Assembly (NCBI GenBank): GCA_009746045.1
Contig: RPFO01000406.1
Coordinates: forward strand, 2,096,287 to 2,160,286
Reading direction: 5' to 3'
Length of the DNA stretch: 64,000 nucleotides
Origin: Mesostigma viride
Taxonomy: Eukaryota; Streptophyta; Mesostigmatophyceae; Mesostigmatales; Mesostigmataceae
Positions 20,236 through 30,067 of the stretch are shown here, in pieces (within the stretch, counting starts at the first letter, position 1; each line of letters starts with the position of its first letter). The notes beneath the pieces are model-generated. The model made no database searches. It was not told the origin of the DNA and worked only from the letters and a program-made list of their open reading frames with translations. Position numbers and translations under genes: made by a program.

Positions 20236-20785
20236 CCACGCGATCTCAGGGTATCAAAAAGCTCAGGCTAAGTACCTTGCTAGGTTGCGTGCCTCCTTAG
20301 ATAGACGAGCACCTGAGATAGAAGTAGGAGATCTAGTATTAGTAGAAGGCCCCCGTGTTGGCCGTTTTGCTCATAAGTTTGAAGCAGAACTGAAGGTCAA
20401 ACTTAGGCCTGCCTTCTTAGGACCCTTCCATGTGTTGTCTAGGGTAGGAAATTTCTTGTATAAGGTCGATATCCCTACCTCTTGGCAAACGCATTCAAAC
20501 ACCTTCCATAGGAGCCAGCTTAAACTGTACCACCCTAGTACGTTCGCTGGCAGGGAGTTAGCGCCTGCCCCTTTAGAGCATAATCCTGACACTGGGGAAG
20601 TAGAAGACGAAGTAGAAAGCATCGTGGCCCATCGAGATATCAAAAAGGGCCGCGGTACCCAGCGTCAGTATAAAGTGAAGTGGATGTATGCTCGTAGTGA
20701 AGTAGATAAGGTTTGGTATACGGAGAGTGAGCTAGATGGGTGTAGTCGCCTGCTGCAGGAATATAAAACCCTGCACAAGCTCTAG
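20219..20785 (+). pseudogene. Integrase C-terminal region with chromodomain, element A (core deleted)
   Basis: A 188-codon frame begins MKTAHDHAISGYQKAQAKYL, matching integrase of element C after its catalytic domain. It contains the GDLVLVEGPRVGRFAHKFEAE strand region followed by KLRPAFLGPFHVL, typical of the Ty3 integrase C-terminal domain. At the end is a chromodomain-like segment (about residues 125-180: VESIVAHRDIKKG, YKVKWMYA, VWYTESELDGC). Chromodomains in chromoviruses direct insertion to marked chromatin. The HHCC zinc domain and catalytic domain present in C are absent, so the fragment is probably not functional as an integrase. Confidence 0.88.
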
Positions 20786-20861
20786 TCGTAGGCCTTCTCC
20801 TCTCTTATGTTATGTCTGCTGTCGACGGGTGGTTGGTTGTCCCCTCCCCTCCGCAGCCGTC

Positions 20862-23174
20862 ATGACCGAGCCTACCCCTCCAGCTGAGAGCCCGCTGCCG
20901 TCCCTGCCCCTACCGGACCCTGAGCTGTATTTCGAGGCCCTTCCGGGCCGTTGGGTGTCGCGATCATGTTACCGGGGTGGCGTTGTGCAGCCGGCCCTTC
21001 AGGCCCAACATGCGAGCTTAGTCAGGGCGGCCCTCTTCGGGGTCACGTGGTATGGTCCTTCCCCTGATGAGCCGCACCAGCTTGTCCTGCACGGTTTCGA
21101 TGATGCCGGACACTGTTTGTTGGGGTGTGGTTCCAGCTGTCCCGCCTTGGGGCAGATAGATGCGGTTCTCCGGTGTTGCCGTGTGTTCTCCTACCTCTCC
21201 ACTCCTGTGGGCCGTACCTGCCTACGGGAGGTGTTCCCGTGGCTTCCAGCTGAGGGTGATGCTGAGGTAGACGAGAACCCCTGCGACCTTTTACGGGCCG
21301 TAGAGTTCATGGAGATAGCTGATCAGTCGGCGGGACTAGCGGTTAGTGGTCCTACCCCTTCGGGCGCCCCAGCTGAGGTACATTATACTCCAGATTATTC
21401 TGCCTCGAGCGCTGCGTCCGCCTCCTCGGTGTCTGTCCCTCCCTCTCCGGTCCCGTCGTCCCCTCGGTCGACCCGGGATGTCGCAGTGGAGCCTACCCCT
21501 TCGGGTTTGCCTGATCCTCTTTCGGCGACGGTCTCGGCTATGCAGGCTCAGATCCAGTCTTTGACCACGGCGTTTGGGGCCTTCCTTGCGGCCCAGGCGC
21601 AGGTCCCGGCCACGCCGGCTGGATCCGCGCCCCCTACCCCTTCTGTCGCCCCGGCGACTACGGCTTCGCCCGCGCCCCCGCCTGCGCCCGCGGTCGCTGT
21701 GGTTCCGGCGGCTCCTGCGACTCCTGCTGCCTCTGCGCCTGTCACCGCTCTACCTGCGCCTACGCGGGAGTCTCCTGCCCCTGTTAGCTCGCCCTCCGTC
21801 GCTGCTTCCGAGCCTCCTCCCGCTCAGGCGCAGACGTCGCGGGGTTTCTTTGGCGATACTAGCGGCCTTCCCAGACTTTGGGAGGGTGGTCCTCCGCAGA
21901 GGATTCCGGTTCCTGACTGGGGCCTGGATGGTAGTCAATCTTATGCAGGACTGCCTGTCCCTACGGGCCCCATTTTCAACATGTGGCCTGAGGGTGCACC
22001 GGCAACGGAGACCGGCGCGCCTGTGTCGTTGGTGGGTCCGTCACGGCCCTCTCTGGCTTCAGGTCCGGCGCGACCTCCTGTTTTACCAGTGCCCCCTGCG
22101 TCGGTGTCGGCTCCTGCCCCTGCGTCAGCCCCTGCTCCGGTCCCTCCTCCTTCGGCCTCGCGGTCTTCGGCCGCGGTTGTTCGGTCCACCGGTCAGGATC
22201 CTCGCGCCACCCGCGCTGCCGATTCCCTCAGGGAGTTGTCCCAGGGTGATCGGGACAGGGCTCCTTCTGTGGTGCACGCGACGCCGGAGTCGCGTGACAC
22301 GCCCATTCCGGGGTATGGTATGTCCGCACTCGCCTGCCGACAGTGTGACCTGCCGCGCGCCTCTGCTGAGCTTGCCATCTCTCCCATGTCCTATGGGTTC
22401 TCCCAGGTGTGTCGGGCGCCCCGGGATCGTGGCCTACCCATTGAGACTGATCGGCCTCCGTTCGACATGGTTATCTTAGCTGATCCGGTGTTCGAGGGTG
22501 AGATCCTGGTCCGGCGCGTCCTGTATCGCTGGGCGAGGCGCCACAACGACTTGGACACCTACGGTGGGTTTCAGTGGGCTTACCCTCCCCCTCTGGGCAT
22601 TATGGCTTCGGATGCCCTTACAGTAGAGTTTCCTGCGGTGCCGGGTGCGGCGTACACTACGGTCCTCCAGCCCATCCTTGAGTGGGATGCCCGCCGCCCG
22701 GCGCCTATCCCGGGCCAGGGTCTAGACTCCCGCGGTCACCCTCCTCCTCGTGCCAGCGACTACCTAGAGACATTCGGGTCGCGACAGTGTGTTCGTCGGT
22801 GGCGCTCCCGCGAGGTTCGGCACATCCGGTTGTGGCCGTCCAACGTGGAGCCCCTGGTGGACCTGTTCTTCCCGACGGGTCTGCGCCCTCGGATTCGGTA
22901 TCATTGCCTCCTCCTGCGGGCCCTTTGCCTGATCGCGGTAGAGCCTTTCCTTCGCCTCTTTGCCTGTGGCTTTCTGGACTGGGCCCGTGGCCAGGTCGTC
23001 CTCACGCAGCATAGGTATTACTGGGCCTTCCTGGGCCTCTTTCCTGACGGCGTGTGGGCCGATGTTTTCCTCACTGTAGATAGGCATGACAATGTTGAGG
23101 ATGTGGCTCACTACCAGGCCTACCTGGAGGTCCTGCTGGCCTCTCGTGGCACTTACCAGACGGATGGCCACTAG
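20862..23174 (+). CDS. ORF3 of element A: large protein of unknown function in the env position
   Basis: The ATG at 20862 gives 770 residues, starting MTEPTPPAESPLPSLPLPDP. It was chosen because element C has the same start and because the acceptor-like CCCTCCGCAG ends five bases upstream. The N-terminal part (about 1-160) is well ordered, with LYFEALPGRWVS and CRVFSYLSTPVG. The middle is low-complexity proline/alanine/serine. The last 285 residues are again ordered, with SALACRQCDLPRA, RRVLYRWARRHNDLDTYGG, a hydrophobic stretch LLLRALCLIAVEPFLRLFAC and QHRYYWAFLGLFPDGVW. I see no signal peptide, glycoprotein pattern or fusion peptide and recognise no family. Relics in B and C show it is a standing part of the family. 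Confidence 0.8.
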   Translation: MTEPTPPAESPLPSLPLPDPELYFEALPGRWVSRSCYRGGVVQPALQAQHASLVRAALFGVTWYGPSPDEPHQLVLHGFDDAGHCLLGCGSSCPALGQIDAVLRCCRVFSYLSTPVGRTCLREVFPWLPAEGDAEVDENPCDLLRAVEFMEIADQSAGLAVSGPTPSGAPAEVHYTPDYSASSAASASSVSVPPSPVPSSPRSTRDVAVEPTPSGLPDPLSATVSAMQAQIQSLTTAFGAFLAAQAQVPATPAGSAPPTPSVAPATTASPAPPPAPAVAVVPAAPATPAASAPVTALPAPTRESPAPVSSPSVAASEPPPAQAQTSRGFFGDTSGLPRLWEGGPPQRIPVPDWGLDGSQSYAGLPVPTGPIFNMWPEGAPATETGAPVSLVGPSRPSLASGPARPPVLPVPPASVSAPAPASAPAPVPPPSASRSSAAVVRSTGQDPRATRAADSLRELSQGDRDRAPSVVHATPESRDTPIPGYGMSALACRQCDLPRASAELAISPMSYGFSQVCRAPRDRGLPIETDRPPFDMVILADPVFEGEILVRRVLYRWARRHNDLDTYGGFQWAYPPPLGIMASDALTVEFPAVPGAAYTTVLQPILEWDARRPAPIPGQGLDSRGHPPPRASDYLETFGSRQCVRRWRSREVRHIRLWPSNVEPLVDLFFPTGLRPRIRYHCLLLRALCLIAVEPFLRLFACGFLDWARGQVVLTQHRYYWAFLGLFPDGVWADVFLTVDRHDNVEDVAHYQAYLEVLLASRGTYQTDGH

Positions 23175-23551
23175 ATAGAGGGCCTTAGGCCCGACCTGAG
23201 GGTGTTGTCCCTCCGGTATGTAGAGTCGCCCTCATATTCTGGCCAGTTGGTTGGCTGTTCTTGGTCCTTAGCGCTGATGTGTTTACTCTGTGTGTCCTGC
23301 CCAGTGCCGTCCCCCCCGGCCAGGACTCCGTTCCAGGCAGTTAGGGGAACCTACCACCAGGCTTGGTGCTGGCTAACCCTACACCACCCGGCGTGGTGGT
23401 GGAGACCGTGTGAACTATTGGTGCTTTGTATCTGGGATGGTCTATCGATTGTGTTGGTGTGTGCTGGGTGCGTTAGGATTATTTTCCTACCCCTCTGGTT
23501 CCCTCCTCTCTGCGTAGGGAGAGGGCTCCCTACCTTTTGTGGGGGGGGAGG
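23175..23551 (+). promoter_or_regulatory. Element A 3' untranslated region and polypurine tract
   Basis: No ORF was seen. The stretch is shared with B (27914-28309) and, inverted, with C (46340-46708). It ends GGGGGGGGAGG (23541-23551) directly before the 3' LTR, a standard plus-strand priming tract. The same purine word occurs inside the element at 17681 and 20151. Confidence 0.8.
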
Positions 23552-24123
23552 TGTTACGTCGCGTAACAATTCGTTGTAGTTACGGACGTAAATTAGGTCC
23601 TTGGCCTCGGTTGTTCCTAGGTTACGTGTAGTTCTAGTTTGGACATGATTGTCCCCGTAACAGTACTGTGGTATAGTGGGTGCCTTTGGGCGCCGCGCCG
23701 CGTACTATATTAGTGATCCTTATCCTTTTGTAGAATGTAGTGGACAGGCGTGCATCTGTGCACCTGCTTGTGTTTCTGTGTTTCTGCAGGCGAGGGCCAG
23801 GTCGGCCCGAGCCTGTTGGACCGTTGGTGACCATTTATGCACGTTCCACTCCTTGTGTGGTCACTCGGCGTGTGTTAAGTGAATTGACACATTTAGGCTT
23901 GGGTCACGGCAGTGTAGTTGTGTTTCCTTCCTCTATTCCTGGAGTAAACGGGTTTTGGTAAATGGTTGTATGGCGTATTATAGCAACACTTACGTTAATG
24001 CATTGAGATCAGCTCCGTCACGTTCGTCTTTCGCCAGAGGGTTAAGTAGAGGAGGCCTGACCAGTTTAGGTAGTATCAGGCCCATTAGAGGTAGAGGTGG
24101 AGGTAGATATCCGCGGCGTAACA
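23552..24123 (+). repeat. Element A 3' LTR (572 bp)
   Basis: Matches the 5' LTR by eye and is followed by the second CCCCA copy at 24124-24128, after which element B gag resumes. Confidence 0.97.
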
Positions 24124-24128
24124 CCCCA

Positions 24129-24743
24129 GTGGCTACAGCAGCCCCTACTGATAATGCAGCTCCTACTACTGCAGTTCGTGTTGTCCCTACTGCTCCTTCT
24201 GTTATTACTACCTCATATGTGCCTCCTTATGGTTTGGGTCGCAGTCAGGCTCCTATGGGCCCTAGTGGTCGTCCCAGCGTTGTGCCCAACGGTCCCCCTG
24301 TCGCCTGGTCCTACCCTGATACCGCTTATGAGGCTGCACAAGCTCCTTCGCGTGTGGCTGAATTAGAAAAAAATAGTGATTTTAGTACCATGCCCTTACA
24401 TGATAAGAATTATGACCACTACGCCTACTCGTCTGTTAGGGAAGAATATACTATTCCATACATGTATGGTCATGCTCCTGAGGCTGTGGCCCCTTCCAAC
24501 CCTCTGGTTAAAACCTATCCCAGCCCCAGGTTCTTACCTCCCTTTGTATCGGATGAGGATGGTGGGCCTATTGGTACATATGACCGTGCCCACCCCCCTA
24601 AGCCCCCCTCTCTACCTTTGTTTGCTAATATCCCTAAGTTGGATTTCTACTCCCCAACAATCCTTTACCTTTGTCATGCTACTAACAGAATTCTGAGTCC
24701 TGGCAAAACCATAATAGGTGGCGCCTACCTGATTCAGTGCTAG
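24129..24743 (+). pseudogene. gag: Second gag of element B, continued after element A
   Basis: The frame resumes as VATAAPTDNAAPTT and runs through GPSGRPSVVPNGPPVAWSYP, RVAELEKNSDFSTMPL and KPPSLPLFANIPKLDF, parallel to gag of A. At about 24650 the frame changes and it ends at 24743. The rest of the capsid region is mostly deleted, since by 24785 the sequence matches the later gag segment (ESSYVEELDICD). Confidence 0.85.
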
Positions 24744-25830
24744 TTCCACACTACCTTACTACCTGTATCACGTCAGAACTAGCTACTATTATGAGGAAGA
24801 ATCCTCCTACGTTGAAGAACTAGATATATGTGATACTGGTTCGTCTTCTATTGCTGACACCCCGATCACTCTTGATGTCGGTGCACTTACCATTACATTG
24901 TCTACGAACACATAATTTGACGACACATGATTGCAAGTATTTATTACTACTGTGGATGCTGACAATACCTTACCACTATGTGTTAGACTCCTGATGTTTG
25001 TAAACGGTGGTCTAAGTTACTGTTCCTTCTACCGTTGTGGACTCTTTCCTTCATTGTGATGACCTTCTTGATGTATTGTTGGTTCTTATGGATAGTGGGG
25101 TAACTAGCTTCCTTGTGAGCAAGGCTAGTTTAGAGATTAGGTTTAGCCCCTACCCCACATCGTGCTCCTATCAACGTGCATTATTCTGATGGTACTTATT
25201 ATGGGATACCCGATCGCCCCTACAAAGTTGAAAAGTCCTTGGTTGATACTACTTTTGTGCCTATATCTGAACCTACCGTCTGTCTCCTATTGGATGTATT
25301 AGTGTCTCGTGATGAATTTACAATGGATACCAGGCTCGTGATGAATTTAAGGATCATGGTTATTTATGGTGTGTGTTTCTCCAATTGGTGGTGGAAACGG
25401 CGGACTCACCTACCAAATTCTGTACGTGTACAGATCCTATTGCGATAGCAGGTGTTACCTGGGATGAAATTGAACTTACTATAGGTATATGGTTGTTGCT
25501 GATGAGTCTCAAGTTTTTTATGAACAGACTCCCGCCTACCCACCTCCTCGTTTTGTGCTACAATGCATGTGTAGTAGTTTAAGGATAGTGCACACCCTAC
25601 CCATGTCCCAGACGCTGAATTGTATGCCTACTACCTTTTGCACACTGTTGTTTGCATGTCTGTTCTTCTCTCCCATGTGGGGCTGTCCCTTAACCCTAGT
25701 GTGAGGGCACACCTATTGGCTTTGTGGGGGGGGAAGGAACTGAAAAATTTACTCCATGTTCCACTTTATATAGTCATGTGTCTACCAGAGCCGGTAAACT
25801 CTACTGTGCTGTAGAGCCTTCAGGTCCTCT
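24744..25830 (+). pseudogene. pol: Element B gag end, protease and linker relics
   Basis: Short fragments in shifting frames align with A: SSYVEELDICDTG (gag end), LPLCVRLLMFVNGGLS and LMDSGVTSFLVSKAS (protease DSG region, about 25080-25130), CVFLQLVVET, and LLSHVGLSLNPS before GGGGGGGGAAGG (about 25725). The RT and RNase H portions of A have no counterpart, so about 2 kb was deleted. Stops are frequent. Confidence 0.7.
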
Positions 25831-26280
25831 ATTGTTTGGCAAAGTTGTTGCAGCAGTACTAAGATACGACTGCTGCTACCCCTACCTTTGACATGGAACG
25901 CTAATTAGTCGGTTTAACGCTACTGGGCCTGAGGCACTTGCTGCTACTGCGTCCCACCCACAAGAGTTTGGTTGATACCCTTGTAGATTCCCAAGTGGCT
26001 TTCTCTATGTGTTAGGAAAGGAACATCCCCTGCAGTGGCGCCTCCTCCTATCTGCCCTGCTGGTCTACTGGTTACATGACTTGTATGCCCATCATTGTAA
26101 CAAGCGTGTCCTTGACTTGGTCACTCGCCCTATGACTGGCCTTCTTGGTCCAGTGATGCAGAAGAGTAGGTGCGAACTTGTGAATCTTGTCAGGAGATAA
26201 TACCTACGCGAGACAGATAGCAAGTTTCCGCACCCTTCCCTTTTGGGCTCGTATCTCTACTGCTGCATTGGCGATCGGTC
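25831..26280 (+). pseudogene. Element B integrase zinc-domain relic
   Basis: The frame at 26009-26200 gives PLQWRLLLSALLVYWLHDLY and CNKRVLDLVTRP, which lines up with the integrase N-terminal zinc region of element C (PPQWRLYVPPICRSS, HDLAAHQGGKRVRDLVARS). Catalytic parts are not recognisable. Confidence 0.6.
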
Positions 26281-27913
26281 TTGGGTAGCCTGCTTTGGGC
26301 TGCCGGTTGCACCGCTAACAACGCCGCCTGGTGTGCCCACCTACTGCCAGTTGTGATGCCTTCCGCTGCTCGCGCGTTGCCTTCCGTTGCTGGTGCGAAG
26401 CCATCCGTTGTTGGAGAGACGTCTTCCGTGGCTGTCGCTACTCATTTCGACAACGATGCGCTGTTGGGCGACTCGAGCCCGCTGTCCACAGTCGCGGTCG
26501 CGTCATCTAAGTCACTACTGTTGCGCCATTGTGCGACCCTGTTGCGCCACGGTGCGCGCCCGTCGCGCCCTTGTGGGACCTGGGCGACCCAGTTGCCGCG
26601 GCTGTCGCCCCTCCATGCGACCCTGTCGCCTTGTCGTCCGCTGTTGTTGCGCTGACGAACGACCCTTACATGCCTGTGCGCGCCCCTGTCGCGTCCCCAG
26701 TCGACTCTGGTGCGACGCCGTGCGAGTCTGTTGCACCGCTTCCCGATCATGTTGCTACGTCACGCGCGTCAGTCGCACCGTCTCCCGACTCTGTGGCGCC
26801 GTCGTCCGGCATCTGACAATTCGTGGTGCCGCCTACCTCTGCATGCCACGCCTACTTGCGCCTCTGTGGCGTCGGTTTGCGCCCCTAGCGCTCCTACGAG
26901 CACTCATGTCGCGCACCCTTGCGACGTTGTCGCGACGTCAGGAGTCATCGGCGCGTCACCCCGCAATCCTGTTGTGGCCATGCGAGAGTATGTCGCGGTG
27001 CCCGAGGTACCTGCCGCCCCTGCGTGCGACCCTATTCCTACCTCCATGGCGCCTCCGGTTGAACCTGTGGCGACCGCGCTGTCTACGGGATCTGCGTCGT
27101 CTTCTTCCGGCAGTGTTGTGCCGCCGCCTACGGCTGCCGTGCCCCTGGCTGGCCCCACCGACGCTGCTGCTGCGCGGAGTGCGCTGCCCGCGGATGGTGC
27201 TGGTCACTCCTACCGTCGTCTCACCGCGCTGGAGTTGGCGGAGCAGGTGCGCTTGGTGATCGAGTGGCTGGCTGGATGCTGTCGATCCGCTCCGCGGCCT
27301 TCACCCAGCGCCTTGACATTCTATCTGATCCAGCGCTGCCGCTGGATTCTGACAGGCCGTCGTACCATATGGTGTTGTTGTATATGCTGCTGTACAAGGC
27401 CTACCGCGGTTTGGGACGCTTGTCGGCCTGCGCCGCTGCCCGGTCAGGGGTCGGATGCCTACAGTGTCCCCCCCCCGCCCCGTGCGAGCGCTAGTGGTCC
27501 CCTGTCCACCAACGCGCGACAGGATCTCCGCATCTGAGAGGGTCGTGAGATTCGGCACATCCGGATGTGGCATGCCAGCGTGGATCTGTTGTTGCATCTG
27601 TTCTTCTCCACGTTGGTGCGCCCTCGGCTGACCTGTGCGAGCCGTCCCTATCTGCGTGTACTCTGCCTCCTGGCATTGGAACCCTTTTTCCTGATTGTTC
27701 GAGTGTAGCCATTTTGATTAGGCTTGTATGCTCATTGTGATCACCCAACATCGGTGTTACTGGGCTTTCCTGGTTTTGTTTCCTACCGTTGTGTGGGAGG
27801 ATGTCTACCTTACCATTGGCCGCCATGACAACGACGAGGATGTCGTTCATTACCGCGCGTACTTGGATGTGCTGATAGCGACGCGCGGGACCTACCAGGC
27901 TGATGGCCAGTAG
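26281..27913 (+). pseudogene. Element B ORF3 relic
   Basis: The first 1.2 kb is GC-rich and open in several frames, and corresponds by position and composition to the proline/alanine-rich middle of ORF3. The C-terminal part is recognisable: IRHIRMWHASVDLLLHLFF (about 27552) and, after frame changes, TQHRCYWAFLVLFPTVVWED, HYRAYLDVLIATRGTYQADG (27746-27910). It parallels residues 690-770 of the A protein. Confidence 0.7.
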
Positions 27914-28309
27914 ATAGAGGGCTCTAGGCCCGACCTGAGGGTGTTGTCCCTCCGGTATATAGAGTCGCCCTCTATGCTTGGCCAGTTGGTTGGTTATCCT
28001 TGGCACTTGGTGCGAGTATTGTTTCCTACGCGTGTCCTGCCTAGTGCCGTCCCGCCCGGCAAGCCTCAGTGCAAGGCAGTTAGGGGAGCCTCACACCCGG
28101 CGTGGTGCTGGTGATCCCTACACCATTTGGGGGTGGACCCGAGGTTAACTTATTTGCGCTGGGAGCCCTGGGTGGCTAGTTGATTGTGTTGGGTTATAGT
28201 TGGGTGCGATAGGTTTTTATTCCTACCGACCTACCTCCGTCTGTGTATGATCCAGTGTTTATGCTCCCCTGACGTAGGGAGAGGACTCCCTACCTTTTAT
28301 GGGGGGAGG
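27914..28309 (+). promoter_or_regulatory. Element B 3' untranslated region and polypurine tract
   Basis: Homologous to 23175-23551 of A without coding potential. GGGGGGAGG at 28301-28309 is the plus-strand priming tract next to the 3' LTR. Confidence 0.75.
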
Positions 28310-28936
28310 TGTTACGGCGCGTAACAAACTGTGTTATTACGGCCGTAAATTCAGGCCTTACGTTATTGGTGGCCTCAGCTATTCCGGAACAGTCCGTGGT
28401 TACGACTGTTGTCCTTCCTACGTTTACGTGTGGTTAGGACCCTTTTTATTAGTCGGTCCAGTTACGTGTCAATTGTTCAGTGATGTGGGCCGGTGCAGTC
28501 GCGCCGCGCTGCGTACTTTATGGCCTGGACCGTTGGCGCTCTGTGTGTTCTGGACCAGCGCCCTCTCTACGGGGCAATAGAATGTTGTCCTGCGTAGATC
28601 TACCCTGTCCGTGATCGTACGGGCGAGGGCCATGTGTGGCTCGAGCACGCACGAGGTTGTCGGCCAATTTAGGTGTTGCAATTTCCTTGTGTTGACAGTT
28701 CGACCTTTGATATGGCTTGTTATAGCTAGTCGAACCATGGATGTACGTTATTGCCAGTAATGTCTAAGTAAATGTGTCAATTGCTTAGTATGGAAACAAT
28801 TATCGGAAAGCATTAGAGTCGGGAGTTCAACGATCTTTCAAAATGCAGAACAGGGTTCCTTCTTCTACCGGGTTAGTTAGTCTAGGACAGGTTAGATCCT
28901 GGGGTCGAGGTAGAGTAGAAGAACCGGGTCGTAACA
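28310..28936 (+). repeat. Element B 3' LTR (627 bp)
   Basis: Matches 10410-11036 throughout by eye and ends GGGTCGTAACA, followed by CAGGT, the second copy of the target duplication. Confidence 0.95.
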
Positions 28937-29124
28937 CAGGTGCCCTGGTGCCCCTAGAGCAAGGGTAGCTTACATTCCCACCCTTGCATGAAGTAGCCTA
29001 GAATGTATTTAAAAAAGCCATATGCCCCTTCTCAGGGATATGTGCTCCATTTACTCCCAACGGAGTGATGCTCCTAATTAATTAATGTCTCTCCATGTCA
29101 TTCACTTAAATAATTAATTAATTA
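28937..29124 (+). repeat. R1 core, 3' half, after element B
   Basis: Continues the R1 copy from 10409: CAGGTGCCCTGGTGCCCCTAG, CATTCCCACCCTTGCATG, CTCCCAACGGAGTGATG, then TTAATTAA-rich sequence to the inverted arm. Confidence 0.88.
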
Positions 29125-29311
29125 GACTCGTGCTTCCGTTGGGGAGTCACCGATGGATGGATGGATGGGTGCAAACAGTCCTACCGGTCTAATCTATCTA
29201 CATCAGCTACCTACGACATCTATCTAACAGCATTCTAACTACAACATCTATCTAGACAGCCTCACGCTGCCCTAGGGGAGCTGGCTGGCGTGCCTCCCAC
29301 GGGTTTGCACA
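29125..29311 (-). repeat. Right arm of the large inverted repeat
   Basis: Reverse complement of 10021-10214, with GATGGATGGATGG at its inner end. A fragment with the same terminal words (CCCGTTGGGGAGTCACGGAGCA) recurs at about 29918-29942. Confidence 0.75.
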
Positions 29312-30067
29312 CGCGGGCGCTTCCCCACAGGGGGGGGCTCGTTGTCCTCTATGACCTGGGCCCACTTGGCCTTGTCCATCATCTTCGTCTAAATCACGGA
29401 GAGGCCTACTACTAGGCCCCCCATGTCCTCTACTAGCTGTTCTTTGAAGGTGCGGGCCTTGCGGCGTCTAACATGACTGGGCCCGGCCCACGTCAGGAGG
29501 TGCCGGCCAGGCTGAGCTGGTCGCAGACCTGCGGGGGGGCCACGTGAGGTGTCTACCTGGTTAGGATATAGTTAGATTACGCGGCTTCCTCCACCCGCCC
29601 ATCATGGAAAATGTGGTACATGATCTCCCAACGGAGGCATGTTATAATTTATATTGTATATTTATATAATTTAACTTTAATTTAATGCTTGATCAACCAC
29701 CGCAAAAAAAAATGTATCACAGGCTCAACCGGAACTCCCGATCAACACGTCAATACTGACCACCCTCTGTAGGCAAGTCCATATCGAACGGACGTAACGC
29801 CACTGATAGACGGCGTAACTAACAAACACAACCCCCTCCCCCCCCCAACAGGTAGTAGGGAGCCCCTTCCTTACAGCAGTAGAGAGGACCACGATAATTA
29901 ATTAATTAAACACGTGCTCCCGTTGGGGAGTCACGGAGCACCGAAGTGCTTTTAATCCCTGTGTGTGCACAACAGGAGAAAGGGCAGAGACCCCAAGTCT
30001 CCTTCATGCCTAAGGCATGCCACAGCTGCATTCGGGCGCGCTAGCTAAACGGACACGCTAACGATTA
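29312..30067. other. Repeat-rich stretch without genes
   Basis: No coding sequence was recognised. It holds an AT-rich tract (29640-29700), a C-rich run at 29830-29846, and TTAATTAA plus CGTTGGGGAGTCACGGAGCA near 29898-29942, which repeats the end of the inverted arms. Confidence 0.5.

Larger units (their letters stand above)
14381..24123 (+). mobile_element. Ty3/gypsy chromovirus-like element A (9.7 kb), nested in B
   Basis: Two 572-bp LTRs match by eye (14381-14952 and 23552-24123), begin TGTTACG, end CGTAACA, and are flanked by CCCCA (14376-14380 and 24124-24128). The order is PBS, small ORF0 with a viroplasmin-like domain, gag with one zinc knuckle, protease-RT-RNase H, the integrase C-terminal part with chromodomain, a large ORF3, polypurine tract and 3' LTR. 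The integrase zinc and catalytic regions are deleted, as comparison with element C shows. A is therefore young but cannot integrate with its own integrase. Confidence 0.95.
10410..28936 (+). mobile_element. Ty3/gypsy-type LTR element B (non-autonomous, interrupted by element A)
   Basis: B is bounded by two 627-bp LTRs that match by eye, starts TGTTACG, ends CGTAACA and is flanked by CAGGT. Without element A it is about 8.8 kb. The PBS candidate is TGGTATCGGAGG (11038), close to the initiator-tRNA type, and the polypurine tract is GGGGGGAGG just before the 3' LTR. Inside, gag, protease, integrase and the 3' ORF are recognisable by comparison with A and C but are full of stops and frame changes. 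The RT and RNase H part is missing. Matching LTRs around dead coding sequence suggest recent movement using proteins supplied in trans. Confidence 0.9.

Noticed and set aside
20736-20861. Start of ORF3 at an upstream codon (20736)
   Set aside because: That part overlaps the integrase C-terminal frame. The ATG at 20862 is conserved in element C and follows the acceptor-like site.
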